This document shows, piece after piece, positions 55,297 to 63,933 of a DNA stretch of 64,000 bases. The notes below the pieces were generated by a model, which was not told where the DNA came from, did not search any database, and saw only the letters and a list, made by a program, of their open reading frames with translations. Location: assembly GCA_036563615.1 (NCBI GenBank), contig DATCMB010000014.1, forward strand, positions 124,001-188,000, in the 5' to 3' direction. Each line of letters starts with the position of its first letter. Within the stretch, counting starts at the first letter, position 1. This DNA comes from Candidatus Binatia bacterium. Lineage in GTDB: Bacteria; Desulfobacterota; Binatia; UBA12015. The translations under genes were made by a program, and so were the position numbers.

Positions 55297-56721
55297 CTAC
55301 TCGATGTAGCCGAGCGCGCGCAGCCGAGCCTCGTGCGACTGCGTGGGCTTGCGCTCGACGGCGAAGGCCGGCAGCACGCGCCAGATGTTCTCCCAGCCTT
55401 GGAACACCGGCGCGAACGCCTGCAGCAGCGCCCGGGCCTTCCCGGTGCCGTACAGATTGTGCTTCTCGCGAGGATCCTGCTCGAGGTCGTAGACCTCGAT
55501 GCGCCGCCCAGCCTCGAAGCGGATCATTTTGCCCGCGTTCGTGCGCATCGACCACTGCGGTCCGAAGTACGCCGTCGCCATGCTGAACGCCGGCAGCTCG
55601 TCCGGCAGCGCATCCTCGCCGGCGCCGGTGATCCACGGCGTCAGGTCGACGTGGCCGTACGGTAGCGGCATCTCGTCGCGGCTCATGCCGAAGCGCTCCG
55701 GCGCCTCGATGCCCGCGAGCCCGAGGATCGTCGGTGCAACGTCCATCAGACGCACCTGGTTCGCGATGCGGCGCCCGGGCGGGACGCGCGGCGGGAAGCG
55801 CACGACGAGCGGCACGTGCAGCACCTCGTCGTACAGCGTCTTCGAGTGGCCCTTGAGACCGTGCTCGAAGAACTCGTCGCCGTGGTCGCTCGTGACCACG
55901 ACGATGGTGTCGTCGAGCACGCGCAGCTGCCGCAAGCGGTCGAGGATCTTGCCGAGGTTCTCGTCGGTCCAGCGGATCTCGCCGTCGTAGAGCGCGATCA
56001 GGTGCTGCAGGTCGCGCGGGTCCATGTCGGGACGGATGCTCTGGTTGCGCTCGAAGTCGCTGAAGTCCGCATGACCCGCGTAGTCCGGATCGAACATGCG
56101 GTCGTAGGGCGGCGGCGGCTCGTAGTCGTAGTGCACGTCCCACATGTGCAAGAAGATGAAAAACGGCGCGCGACGGCCCTTGCGATCCCACGCGTCGAGG
56201 TAGTCGTCGACGAGCTCGACGAGCGCGGGCGACGTGATGCCCGTCCGCGCGAGGGCACGGTTTGGCGTCGCCGTCGACTCGTCGAACAGCGTGAAGCCCT
56301 GCCCGAATCCGTAGTGCGCCATGACGGTCGGACCGGAGACGAACGCGGCCGTCGCGTAGCCCTCGTCGCGCAGCACCTCCGCGAGCGTGACCGCCTCGGG
56401 GGCGAGTGCCATGGTGTGCTTGGTGACGCCGTGCACCTCCGGCGGCAGCGCGGTCAGCATCGTCATGTGCGAAGGCACCGTCCACGGCGCGGGCGCGATC
56501 GCCTTCTCGAACACCACGCCCTCGCTCGCGAGACGGTCGATGTTCGGGCTCGTCGGGCGCTCGTAGCCGTAGGCGCCGAGGTGATCGGCGCGCAGCGAGT
56601 CGATCGAGACCAGGAGGACGTTCGGCCGCGCACTCGCCTGGGACGCCCGCTCCGCGCGAAGCGCGAGGACCACGGCCGCGACGACGACGAGCGTCAGGGT
56701 CGCGAGAAAGACGTGCCGCAC
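55297..56721 (-). CDS. Sulfatase-like hydrolase with threonine at the formylglycine position
   Basis: 474-residue alkaline phosphatase-superfamily enzyme, exported or anchored by a hydrophobic N-terminus (VFLATLTLVVVAAVVLAL). Metal Asp41 in SIDSLRADHLGAYGY, TSDHGDEFFEHG for the second metal cluster. The sulfatase signature CxPSR reads TVPSH with Thr81, so it cannot form formylglycine; Thr nucleophiles occur in phosphonate and phosphodiester members. Substrate thus probably not a classical sulfate ester. It ends minus-strand run; 55026-55296 past it holds only a possible frameshifted small reading frame. Confidence 0.87.
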   Translation of the reverse strand: MRHVFLATLTLVVVAAVVLALRAERASQASARPNVLLVSIDSLRADHLGAYGYERPTSPNIDRLASEGVVFEKAIAPAPWTVPSHMTMLTALPPEVHGVTKHTMALAPEAVTLAEVLRDEGYATAAFVSGPTVMAHYGFGQGFTLFDESTATPNRALARTGITSPALVELVDDYLDAWDRKGRRAPFFIFLHMWDVHYDYEPPPPYDRMFDPDYAGHADFSDFERNQSIRPDMDPRDLQHLIALYDGEIRWTDENLGKILDRLRQLRVLDDTIVVVTSDHGDEFFEHGLKGHSKTLYDEVLHVPLVVRFPPRVPPGRRIANQVRLMDVAPTILGLAGIEAPERFGMSRDEMPLPYGHVDLTPWITGAGEDALPDELPAFSMATAYFGPQWSMRTNAGKMIRFEAGRRIEVYDLEQDPREKHNLYGTGKARALLQAFAPVFQGWENIWRVLPAFAVERKPTQSHEARLRALGYIE

Positions 56722-56799
56722 GGATCTCGAGTCTACGGAAGCCCGCCCCGGCGCGCGAGCCGGATTCGCCTCCGGCGTCTCACGGAGGCGTCTACGGCG

Positions 56800-57543
56800 T
56801 CAGGCCGCAGACGCGCGGCGGCGCCGCGCACGCCACCACCACGGCAGCGCGAGCAGCACGCCGAACGTCCCGACGAGGATCGTCGCGTCGAGCCATCCCG
56901 GACGCTCGCCCGCGCTCGCGCCGAGGTAGGTGAACGCGAACACCTTCGGCACCACGCCGACGCCGCTCGCGAGCAGGAAGAGCGGCAGCGGGAACGCGAT
57001 CAGCCCGCACGCGTAGCTCACGATGTCGAACGACCCGTGGGCGAGCGCGCGCACGCCGAGCACGGCGAGAAACGTCGCGAGCAGCCCGCGGCGCGCGAGC
57101 TGCTCGTCGAACAGCGCGAGCTTCTGCGGCGACGCGAAGCGCTCGACGACCGGCCGTCCGAGCTTGCGCGCGACGACGAAGCACGCGGTCGCGCCGACCA
57201 TGACGCCCGCCCACGCGAGCACGAAGCCCGCCCACGGTCCATAGAGAAAGCCCGCCGCCATCATCAGCGGCTCGGACGGCAGCGGCGCGATCACGCACTG
57301 CACGACGAGCAGCGCGAAGAGCGCGAGCGGGCCGATCGGGCCCGCGGCGCGCACGCGCTCGGCGATCGCGTGCGCATCGAGCGCGCGCCAGTCGACCTGC
57401 GTCGCGAGGACGGCCCCCACCACGAGCACCGCGACGCCCGCGACGATCAGCCCGACGGCGCGACGCGAGAGACGCGCCTTCGGCTGGCGCAGCGCCGGCG
57501 CCTCGCGTGCGTCGCTCTGCGGCAAGCCTTCGGGCATCGCCAT
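56800..57543 (-). CDS. TVP38/TMEM64 (VTT domain, DedA-like) membrane protein
   Basis: 247-residue inner-membrane protein. The VTT/SNARE-associated domain is marked by APLPSEPLMMAAGFLYGPWAG (re-entrant loop with a conserved acidic-Pro site) and FVVARKLGR, then FPLPLFLLASGVG. About five to six helices. Family members are lipid scramblases or affect undecaprenyl-phosphate recycling. Sits between GlpD and the sulfatase-like gene on the same strand, 53 bases past glpD. Confidence 0.87.
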   Translation of the reverse strand: MAMPEGLPQSDAREAPALRQPKARLSRRAVGLIVAGVAVLVVGAVLATQVDWRALDAHAIAERVRAAGPIGPLALFALLVVQCVIAPLPSEPLMMAAGFLYGPWAGFVLAWAGVMVGATACFVVARKLGRPVVERFASPQKLALFDEQLARRGLLATFLAVLGVRALAHGSFDIVSYACGLIAFPLPLFLLASGVGVVPKVFAFTYLGASAGERPGWLDATILVGTFGVLLALPWWWRARRRRASAA

Positions 57544-57596
57544 GGCCCCGTCCTAGCCCATCCGCCGGGCGCGCAAAACGCCCTCCCCTGGTAGCG

Positions 57597-59177
57597 TCAG
57601 CCGGAGAGCAGGTAGCCGCGCGCCAGCGCCTCGAACTCCTCGACCTGGCGTTGCACCCAGGCGGCGTCGCGGCCGAGCTCGGCGGCGAGGATGCGCGCCG
57701 TCGCCGGCGCGGCCTCGATCGCGGCGCGCGCGTCGAGCAGCAGGCTGCGCGTCCGGCGCGCGAGCACGTCCTCGACGGTGCGCGCCATCTCGTGGCGCGC
57801 CGCCCACGCGACCTGCCCCGCGACGTACGGCAGCCGCGGGTGCAGCGCCACCCGGCGCGCCGGGTCGTCGTCGAGGAAGGCCTGCACGACCTCCGCGTCG
57901 GCGCCGTACATCTTCATGTGCAGCGCGTGCGGCACGCGCGGATCGTTGCGGGCGAGCCAACCGTGCAGCCGCAGGTTCTCGGTGACGCACGGCCGCTCCG
58001 GCAGGCCGCCGACCTCGACCGCGTCGTCGACGGTGTCCTGCGCCATCTTGCGGTAGGTCGTCCACTTGCCGCCGACGATCGTCACGAGCCCCGAGTCCGA
58101 CACCACGACCGAGTGCTCGCGCGAGATCGACTTGGTGCGTCCGCGCGCCGCGGCGCCGCCCACCGGCTGCACCAGCGGACGCTGCCCGGCGAACACGCTG
58201 AGCACGTCGTCGCGGGTCGGCTGGCGATCGAGGTAGCGGGCCGCGTTGCGCAGGATGAAGTCGACCTCCTCGGGCAGCGCGCGCGGCTCGATGTCGGCGT
58301 GGTCCATCGCCGTGTCGGTGGTGCCGACCAGGACGCGCTGGTGCCACGGGATGACGAACAGCACGCGGCCATCGTCGGTGTGCGGCACCATGATCGCGGT
58401 GTCGCTCGGCTGGAACGCGCGGTCGAGCACCAGGTGGACGCCCTGGCTCGGCTGGATCATCGGCTCGCTGTCCGCCTGGTCCATGCGGCGGATGTCGTCG
58501 GCGAAGATGCCGGTCGCGTTGATCACCACGCGCGCGCGCAGCTCGTGGCTCGTGCCGGTCTCGACGTCGGTCGCGACGACGCCCGACACCGTGCCCTCGT
58601 CCTTGATCAGGCGGTCGACGCGCATGTAGTTGACGAGCAGCGCGCCGTGGTCGGCCGCGGTCTGCGCGAGCGCGATCGCCATCCGCGCGTCGTCGAACTG
58701 CGCGTCGTGGTACATGACGCCGCCGAGCAGGTTCTCGGTCTCGACGTTCGGGATGCGCTCGATCGTCGACTCGCGGTCGAGGAGCCGCGAGCGCGAGATG
58801 TTGAGCTTGCCGGCGAGGCGGTCGTAGAGCTTGAGGCCGATGCCGTAGAACGGCCCCTCCCACCAGCGGTAGCGCGGCACGACGAAGGCGAGGTCGTGCA
58901 CCAGGTGCGAGGCGTTGCGGCACATCAGCCCGCGCTCGCGCAGCGCTTCGAGCACGAGCGCGACGTTGCCCTGCTGCAGGTAGCGCACGCCGCCGTGCAC
59001 GAGCTTCGTCGAGCGGCTCGAGGTGCCCTTCGCGAAGTCGTACTGCTCGACCAGCACGGTGCGGTAGCCGCGCGTCTGCGCGTCGACCGCGACGCCGAGC
59101 CCGGTCGCGCCGCCGCCGATCACGAGCACGTCCCACGGACCGTCCGTGAGCGCTGCGATCATCCGCTCGCGGTTCAT
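57597..59177 (-). CDS. glpD: Aerobic glycerol-3-phosphate dehydrogenase
   Basis: 526-residue FAD enzyme that oxidises sn-glycerol 3-phosphate to dihydroxyacetone phosphate and feeds electrons to the quinone pool at the membrane. FAD motif VIGGGATGLGVAVDA at 19-33, then GTSSRSTKLVHGGVRYLQQG, YHDAQFDDARM, GVHLVLDRAF, VIPWHQRVLVGTTDT and IVGGKWTTYRKMA, all as in GlpD. C-terminal DAO_C domain complete. ATG at 59177. It lies 52 bases downstream of the CNNM-like gene. Confidence 0.95.
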   Translation of the reverse strand: MNRERMIAALTDGPWDVLVIGGGATGLGVAVDAQTRGYRTVLVEQYDFAKGTSSRSTKLVHGGVRYLQQGNVALVLEALRERGLMCRNASHLVHDLAFVVPRYRWWEGPFYGIGLKLYDRLAGKLNISRSRLLDRESTIERIPNVETENLLGGVMYHDAQFDDARMAIALAQTAADHGALLVNYMRVDRLIKDEGTVSGVVATDVETGTSHELRARVVINATGIFADDIRRMDQADSEPMIQPSQGVHLVLDRAFQPSDTAIMVPHTDDGRVLFVIPWHQRVLVGTTDTAMDHADIEPRALPEEVDFILRNAARYLDRQPTRDDVLSVFAGQRPLVQPVGGAAARGRTKSISREHSVVVSDSGLVTIVGGKWTTYRKMAQDTVDDAVEVGGLPERPCVTENLRLHGWLARNDPRVPHALHMKMYGADAEVVQAFLDDDPARRVALHPRLPYVAGQVAWAARHEMARTVEDVLARRTRSLLLDARAAIEAAPATARILAAELGRDAAWVQRQVEEFEALARGYLLSG

Positions 59178-59229
59178 GCGCGCCTCGTCCCGAGGGCAGA
59201 CTTAGCGGACGACGAGGATCCGCGCACCG

Positions 59230-60486
59230 TCAAGAGCCGGTGCGCGCCGCGACCGTCGGCTCGGTCGTGATCAGCACGCTGACGATGCGCCGTCCGTGCA
59301 CGCGCTCGGCGGTGAAGCGCAGGTTGTCGTACACGACGCTCTCGCCGGCGGTCGGGATCGCGCCGAGCAGGCCGAACATCAGCCCGCCGACCGTGTTCCA
59401 GCGCTCGCGCGGCAGCTCGACGCCGAGCACGTCGCTCAGATCCGAGATCGCCATCGTCGCGTCGACGCGGTAGCGGCCGTCGCCGAGCATCTCGATGTCG
59501 CCCTCGTCGACGTCGTGCTCGTCGGCGATCTCGCCCACGAGCTCCTCGAGCAGGTCCTCGAGCGTGACCAGCCCCACCACCGAGCCGAACTCGTCGACCA
59601 CGAGCCCCATGTGGAACTGCTGCTCGCGCATCTCCTTCAGAAGGTCGACCAGGCGCTTCGACTCGGGGACGAAGTGCACCGGGCGCATGATGTCGCGCAG
59701 GGTCACGTCGGTGCGCCCTTGCTGGCGGACGGTCAGCAGGTCCTTCGCGTGGATGATGCCCTCGGTGTTGTCGAGGTCGCCGCGGTAGGCCGGCAGACGC
59801 GAGAAGCCGTGGCGGACGAAGATCTCCTGCGCGTCGGCGAGCGAGCACGAGAGGTCGATGCCGACGACGTCGGGACGCGGCACCATCACCTGGCGCGCGA
59901 CGCTCGTGCGGAAGTGGAAGACGGAGTGGATCATGTCCTTCTCCGTCTCGTCGATGGCGCCCTCCTCGTGCCCGACCTGGGCCATGGTGCGGATCTCGTT
60001 CGGCGTGACGAACGGTCCCTTCTCGAGGCCCTTCCCCGGCAAGAGGATGTTGGCGAGCCCGATCAGCGCGCGCGTCGGCAGGGCGAGAATCCAGGCCAGC
60101 ACCCAGACGAAGGGCGCGAGCATCAAGGCGACGCGGTCGCTGTGCAGGACCGCAAAGGTCTTGCCCATCGCCTCGACAACCACGAAGTAGCCGAGCGTGA
60201 ACAGCACCGAGGCGACGGTGATGCCGACCGCCCCGAAGGAGTTCTCGGCGATGATCGCGACCAGGATCGCCGAGCCGTTCTGCACCAGCATCACCGCCAG
60301 GTAGACGGCGTTCAGGTAGCGCGGCGGATCGGACGCGATCTTCTCCAGCAGGGCCGCATTCGGGCGCCCCTCCTGGCGGAGAGAGATCGCGCGCACGCGC
60401 GATACCCGCGTCAGCGCCGCCTCCGCGAGGGCCAGCGCCGTCCCGATCACCACCAGGACGGCGACCGCGACGACGAGCACGGTCAA
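59230..60486 (-). CDS. CNNM/CorC-HlyC family protein (DUF21, paired CBS, transporter-associated domain)
   Basis: 418-residue membrane protein. A DUF21 domain with four helices at about 1-165, a CBS pair at about 195-325 (VMVPRPDVVGID, LPAYRGDLDNTEGIIHAKDLL, VVDEFGSVVGLVTLEDLLEE), and a C-terminal CorC/HlyC domain with WNTVGGLMFGLLGAIPTAGESV. Family members handle Mg2+ or Co2+ efflux or related signalling; the older haemolysin label is not meaningful. Starts near 60486. Confidence 0.9.
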   Translation of the reverse strand: MTVLVVAVAVLVVIGTALALAEAALTRVSRVRAISLRQEGRPNAALLEKIASDPPRYLNAVYLAVMLVQNGSAILVAIIAENSFGAVGITVASVLFTLGYFVVVEAMGKTFAVLHSDRVALMLAPFVWVLAWILALPTRALIGLANILLPGKGLEKGPFVTPNEIRTMAQVGHEEGAIDETEKDMIHSVFHFRTSVARQVMVPRPDVVGIDLSCSLADAQEIFVRHGFSRLPAYRGDLDNTEGIIHAKDLLTVRQQGRTDVTLRDIMRPVHFVPESKRLVDLLKEMREQQFHMGLVVDEFGSVVGLVTLEDLLEELVGEIADEHDVDEGDIEMLGDGRYRVDATMAISDLSDVLGVELPRERWNTVGGLMFGLLGAIPTAGESVVYDNLRFTAERVHGRRIVSVLITTEPTVAARTGS

Positions 60487-60631
60487 CTGGGACCCCGCCT
60501 GCGCGACGCCAGCATGGGGGCGCCGCCGACGGCGGTCCCGCGTGTTGGGTCAGGGTCCAAAGCTCGCAGCCGCCCCTAGCACGCCGGCGTCGCCGTTTCG
60601 ACCGGTCGTGCGGGGCGAGCCGCCGACCGCC

Positions 60632-60757
60632 TCACGTGCAGCCGCGGATCAGGAACAGAACGATGAGAATCGGAATCGGGATGCCGATCAGCCAGAGCAG
60701 CACCCAGCCGATTGCACCGCGCTCGTCGGTGCGCTCCTTTGGTCGAACGTCCTGCAT
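60632..60757 (-). CDS. 41-residue single-helix membrane peptide
   Basis: Starts MQDVRPKERTDERGAIG and then has one hydrophobic helix with the motif IGIPIPILIVLFLIRGCT to the end. The ATG at 60757 is well placed after a GGAGG six bases upstream, which argues for real translation despite the size. The charged N-part faces the cytoplasm and the helix ends in Arg-Gly-Cys-Thr. I do not know a characterised member. Confidence 0.6.
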   Translation of the reverse strand: MQDVRPKERTDERGAIGWVLLWLIGIPIPILIVLFLIRGCT

Positions 60758-60913
60758 GGCGAGCCTCCTTCGCGGGGGAAGCCGCAGGGTTCGTGCCACG
60801 GCGAAGCGCGCCCGAAGGCGCTGACGCATCCGGAGGGACGACGTTCGCGGCCGGCAACGCAGGGCGCGGCGCGACGTAGCCCTTACAAAGCCGATTCACG
60901 CGGACGGCCCCGC

Positions 60914-61279
60914 TCAGGAGCCCGCCCCTCCGTCGAAGCGCACGTCGATGCCCCAGGTCTTCGCGAGCCAGTCGAGGAGCTGCGACTCGCTCGGCTGGAT
61001 CGTGTCGCCCATCGCGATCTCGAGCGCGGTCGCGTAGACCAGCTCCCGCGCCTCGGCGCGTCCGGCTCCGGCGAGGAAGCGGCGCAGCGCCTCCTCGTCC
61101 TCGAAGCGCTGGTCCGCCTCCTCGGCCAGGCGCCGGTAGGTCGCCGGCCCGAGCGCGGCCGCGACGTTCGAGATGCGCTCGAGCTCCTCGTCGGTCATCT
61201 CCCGGTTCGATTCACCGATGAACTCGACGAGGCCCACCAGGGCGAGCTGCTCGTCGTGGTCGAGGTCCTTGATCTCCAT
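60914..61279 (-). CDS. Small all-helical acidic protein, TerB-like
   Basis: 121-residue soluble protein, strongly acidic and helical (MEIKDLDHDEQLALVGLVE, then MTDEELERISNVAAALG, DEEALRRFL, LVYATALEIAMGD, LDWLAKTWGI). The pattern of helices with a DGxxxxxE-type second half resembles the TerB/DjlA N-terminal fold, but the match is by eye. ATG at 61279 with GGAGG seven bases upstream. Sits between the lipoprotein gene and the small peptide on the same strand. Confidence 0.65.
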   Translation of the reverse strand: MEIKDLDHDEQLALVGLVEFIGESNREMTDEELERISNVAAALGPATYRRLAEEADQRFEDEEALRRFLAGAGRAEARELVYATALEIAMGDTIQPSESQLLDWLAKTWGIDVRFDGGAGS

Positions 61280-61357
61280 GCTTCCGCCTCCGCGCGATGT
61301 CGTGCGCAGCGTATCAGGTCGGGCCCGCGGCACGAACCGGCGCGCCGACCGGCCGGC

Positions 61358-62029
61358 TCACAGCGAGTACGACGCGAGCTCGGTCGTGACCCGCACGCTG
61401 CGGGGCTCCGGACCGCTCTCGCTCTCCTCGACGATGGACTTCACCATGCCGACGCCCTTCGCGTACCAAACTTGCTCGGTGAGCGTGAGCGTGCGCTCGC
61501 CGACGCGCGCCTGACCGCTGACGCGCACCTTCACGCAGCCGGGAAAGCGTCCGGCCGGCACGTCGACGGTGTCGTTCGTCAGCTCGACCACCGACTCGAT
61601 CGGCACCCGGTCGGGGCCGTCGAGGAAGGAGAAGGCCGCCTCGCCGCGCCACGAGCTGCCCTTCTGCGGGTCGAGGACGATCAGGTCGTCGCGCCCGAGC
61701 TCGAGGGTCGGCGACGCCTCGCCGGCCGACTGCGTCGCGTAGCGGTAGACGCCGCGCTCGTCGACCGCCATGAAGCGGAAGTGGGTCTCGTCGCCGAGCT
61801 CGATCTGCTGTCGGACGACGCGCTGCCCCTCGAGGGTCTCGGGGCCGACCGTGGTGACCTGGAGCGCGATCGGCTCCTCGCCGTCGTTCGGCTCGGTCGT
61901 GATGAGGTAGATCCACTTCCTCCCGGCCTCGAGCGGGAACAAGGGGTGCTCGACGGTGCGCTGGCACGCCGACGCCCCGACGAGCAGGACGAGAACGGCG
62001 ACGAGCGAGCGATGTGTGAGTGCTGCCAT
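61358..62029 (-). CDS. Hypothetical exported lipoprotein
   Basis: 223 residues. The N-terminus has a signal peptide with hydrophobic core LVAVLVLLVGASAC; a Cys at about position 22 after ASA makes a plausible though not ideal lipobox. The mature part is beta-rich (FPLEAGRKWIYLITTEPNDG, QVWYAKGVGMVKSIVEESES) and resembles outer-membrane lipoproteins of the kind that measure a periplasmic load; no named family recognised. ATG at 62029 chosen over an upstream frame. First gene of the minus-strand run toward glpD. Confidence 0.6.
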   Translation of the reverse strand: MAALTHRSLVAVLVLLVGASACQRTVEHPLFPLEAGRKWIYLITTEPNDGEEPIALQVTTVGPETLEGQRVVRQQIELGDETHFRFMAVDERGVYRYATQSAGEASPTLELGRDDLIVLDPQKGSSWRGEAAFSFLDGPDRVPIESVVELTNDTVDVPAGRFPGCVKVRVSGQARVGERTLTLTEQVWYAKGVGMVKSIVEESESGPEPRSVRVTTELASYSL

Positions 62030-62120
62030 CGCCCGCACGATTCCATGGCGCAGCCGCGAGCGCCAATCGCGCCCGGGCACGCGCGAGCGATCCCTCCCGT
62101 GCCGCAGGCCTCGCAGGCCC

Positions 62121-63136
62121 TCAGCCGCACTCGTGGCGGATCACGACGTTGACGTTCGTGTTGGACGTCCCCTCGGTGGTCTGTACCGCGACCGCGCAGC
62201 CGGCCTCGTGCCGGCACTCGTTGGTGTCGGGGGCGATGACCTCGATCTCCGTGTCGCTGGTCGTCTGGACGTTGGTCGCGTCGACGGCCGTGCCGCCGAT
62301 CAGCACCGCCTCGACCAGCGACGGGTACAACCCCGTCCCCTGGATCGTGAAGCGCGACCGGGCACGACGCACGACGGGCTCACCGCGGTGACGGTCGGCG
62401 GCTGCAGCGCGAAGATGCGCCCGAAGGGCATCGGCACGAACGAGTTCGATTGACTTCGACGTTCTGGAACGTCGTGTCGTGACCGCTGCGATGGTAGCCC
62501 GCATCGATTCCCGACGAGGTGGTGAACTCGAACTCGGTCTGATCGGGGCGGCATGCCCCCAGCGACGCGTGGCAGCCAGCAGATGCGAGCCGTAGTTGAG
62601 CTGCCCGTCGGGCCGCTCGGCCCTGCGCACGGCAGCGAGGGCGACCTGCTTCACCTCCGCGCCCGGGTGAGCGCTCCCCTCGTGTGACATCAACTCGTGC
62701 AGACGATCGATGTCGGCGACCTCGGCGTCGGTGACGGCGACGGCGAACCCCGCCTCGTACGCCTCTCGGAGCTTCGCGACGATCCAGGGAGCATCGAGAT
62801 CCGCGGGGCCGACGACGATGGGTCGCGGTGCCGAGTCTTCGCTCAGATCTCGGAGCGCGTAGGCCCTCGCGAGGACGCGTACGGCTTCACCCGAGGCAGT
62901 GGGGCCGGTGTAGATCGTTTCCGTCGCCACGGCATCGGCGTTCGCCGAAACATCGGCGACGCCGGCACCGCCGCCTTCACCTCGAACGGATCTCGCGAAG
63001 CTTCGCGCGCGTCCTGCATCTAAGCTTGCGATACTCTGCTCGGCGTCGACTGCGCTCTCGCTGGCACGGCAACGAGCAGCACCAGCACGGAACCGACAGC
63101 CGACGAGCCAACGCGGACGAACGTCCAACGTGTCAC
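62121..63136 (-). pseudogene. Frameshifted secreted IPT/TIG-domain protein gene
   Basis: A single coding signal is split over three frames. A GTG at 63136 after GGGGGAG starts a clear signal peptide (hydrophobic SVLVLLVAVPARA) but its frame stops 16 codons after the core. A second frame then carries about 150 residues (EAVRVLARAYALRDLSED, HELMSHEGSAHPGAEVKQ) to near 62580. A third carries ACRPDQTEFEFTTSSGIDAG to near 62460, another SNSFVPMPFGRIFALQPPTV to about 62370, and the last FTIQGTGLYPSLVEAVLIGG to the end at 62121. The final part is an IPT/TIG immunoglobulin-like repeat. At least four shifts in 1 kb with no damage in neighbours point to decay rather than sequencing error, but error is not excluded. 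The original function is not recognised. Confidence 0.7.
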
Positions 63137-63369
63137 GGCTCCCCCGCCAATCCCAAGGTCGAAACCTGGCGACCCTAAAGTGGACGGGAGTGCGAATCAA
63201 CTAAGCTTCGCAAAGCCACGGTACTTGCTTCGGCACAGGCGACGCCTCGCGCCGCGAAGCTTCGAGCGGATGGAAAAGGCCAGCGCGCGCGATCGGCGCA
63301 CGCCGACTTCGCAGCCCAGCGCCGGACCGGCCAAGCGCCGCAACGACAAAGCATGTACGATGCGCCGCC

Positions 63370-63900
63370 GTGCACCGTTACGCGATTCGGCTCGCGCGGC
63401 CGGACGACGTCGCCCTGCTCGCGCGCATCGAGCGCGCGGCGGCGGCGCTCTTCAAGCCGTACGGGTTCGCGCGTCAGTTCGCGCGCGAGACGCTCCCGCG
63501 CGAGGACCTCGCGAGCGCCGTCGCGCGGGACTTCCTCTGGGTCGCGGTCGACGGGCGCGATCGGCCCGTCGGCTTCGCGCTGCTCGAGGAGCTCGACGGC
63601 AACGCGCACCTGCACGAGATCGACGTCCACCCGAAGCACGGCCGCCGCGGCCTCGGCCGCGCGCTCCTCGCGACGGTGATCAAGGCGGCGCGCGAGCGCG
63701 GCTATCCGGCGATCACGCTCACGACCTTTCGCCACGTGCCGTGGAACGCCCCGTTCTACGCGAGCATGGGCTTTCGCGTGCTCGGCGAGCGCGAGCTCCC
63801 CGACGCGCTGCGCGCGCTGCTGCGCGCCGAGGTCGAGCGCGGGCTGCCCGCGAAGGAGCGCGTCGCGATGCGCCTGCGGCTGACGCCGCTGCGCTCCTGA
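63370..63900 (+). CDS. GNAT family N-acetyltransferase
   Basis: 176-residue acyl-CoA transferase. Motif A, the acetyl-CoA pyrophosphate loop, is HPKHGRRGLGRALL with the preceding strand HLHEIDV; motif B is ITLTTFRHVPWNAPFYASMGFRVL. Start RLARPDDVALLARIERAAAALF is typical. Substrate unknown. The GTG at 63370 is used; no strong ribosome site seen. It is 233 bases from the decayed gene on the opposite strand; that gap has lower GC than the rest of the window and shows no further gene. Confidence 0.88.
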   Translation: MHRYAIRLARPDDVALLARIERAAAALFKPYGFARQFARETLPREDLASAVARDFLWVAVDGRDRPVGFALLEELDGNAHLHEIDVHPKHGRRGLGRALLATVIKAARERGYPAITLTTFRHVPWNAPFYASMGFRVLGERELPDALRALLRAEVERGLPAKERVAMRLRLTPLRS

Positions 63901-63933
63901 GCCGCACGCGACAGAGTCACGCGGGCGCGCGCT

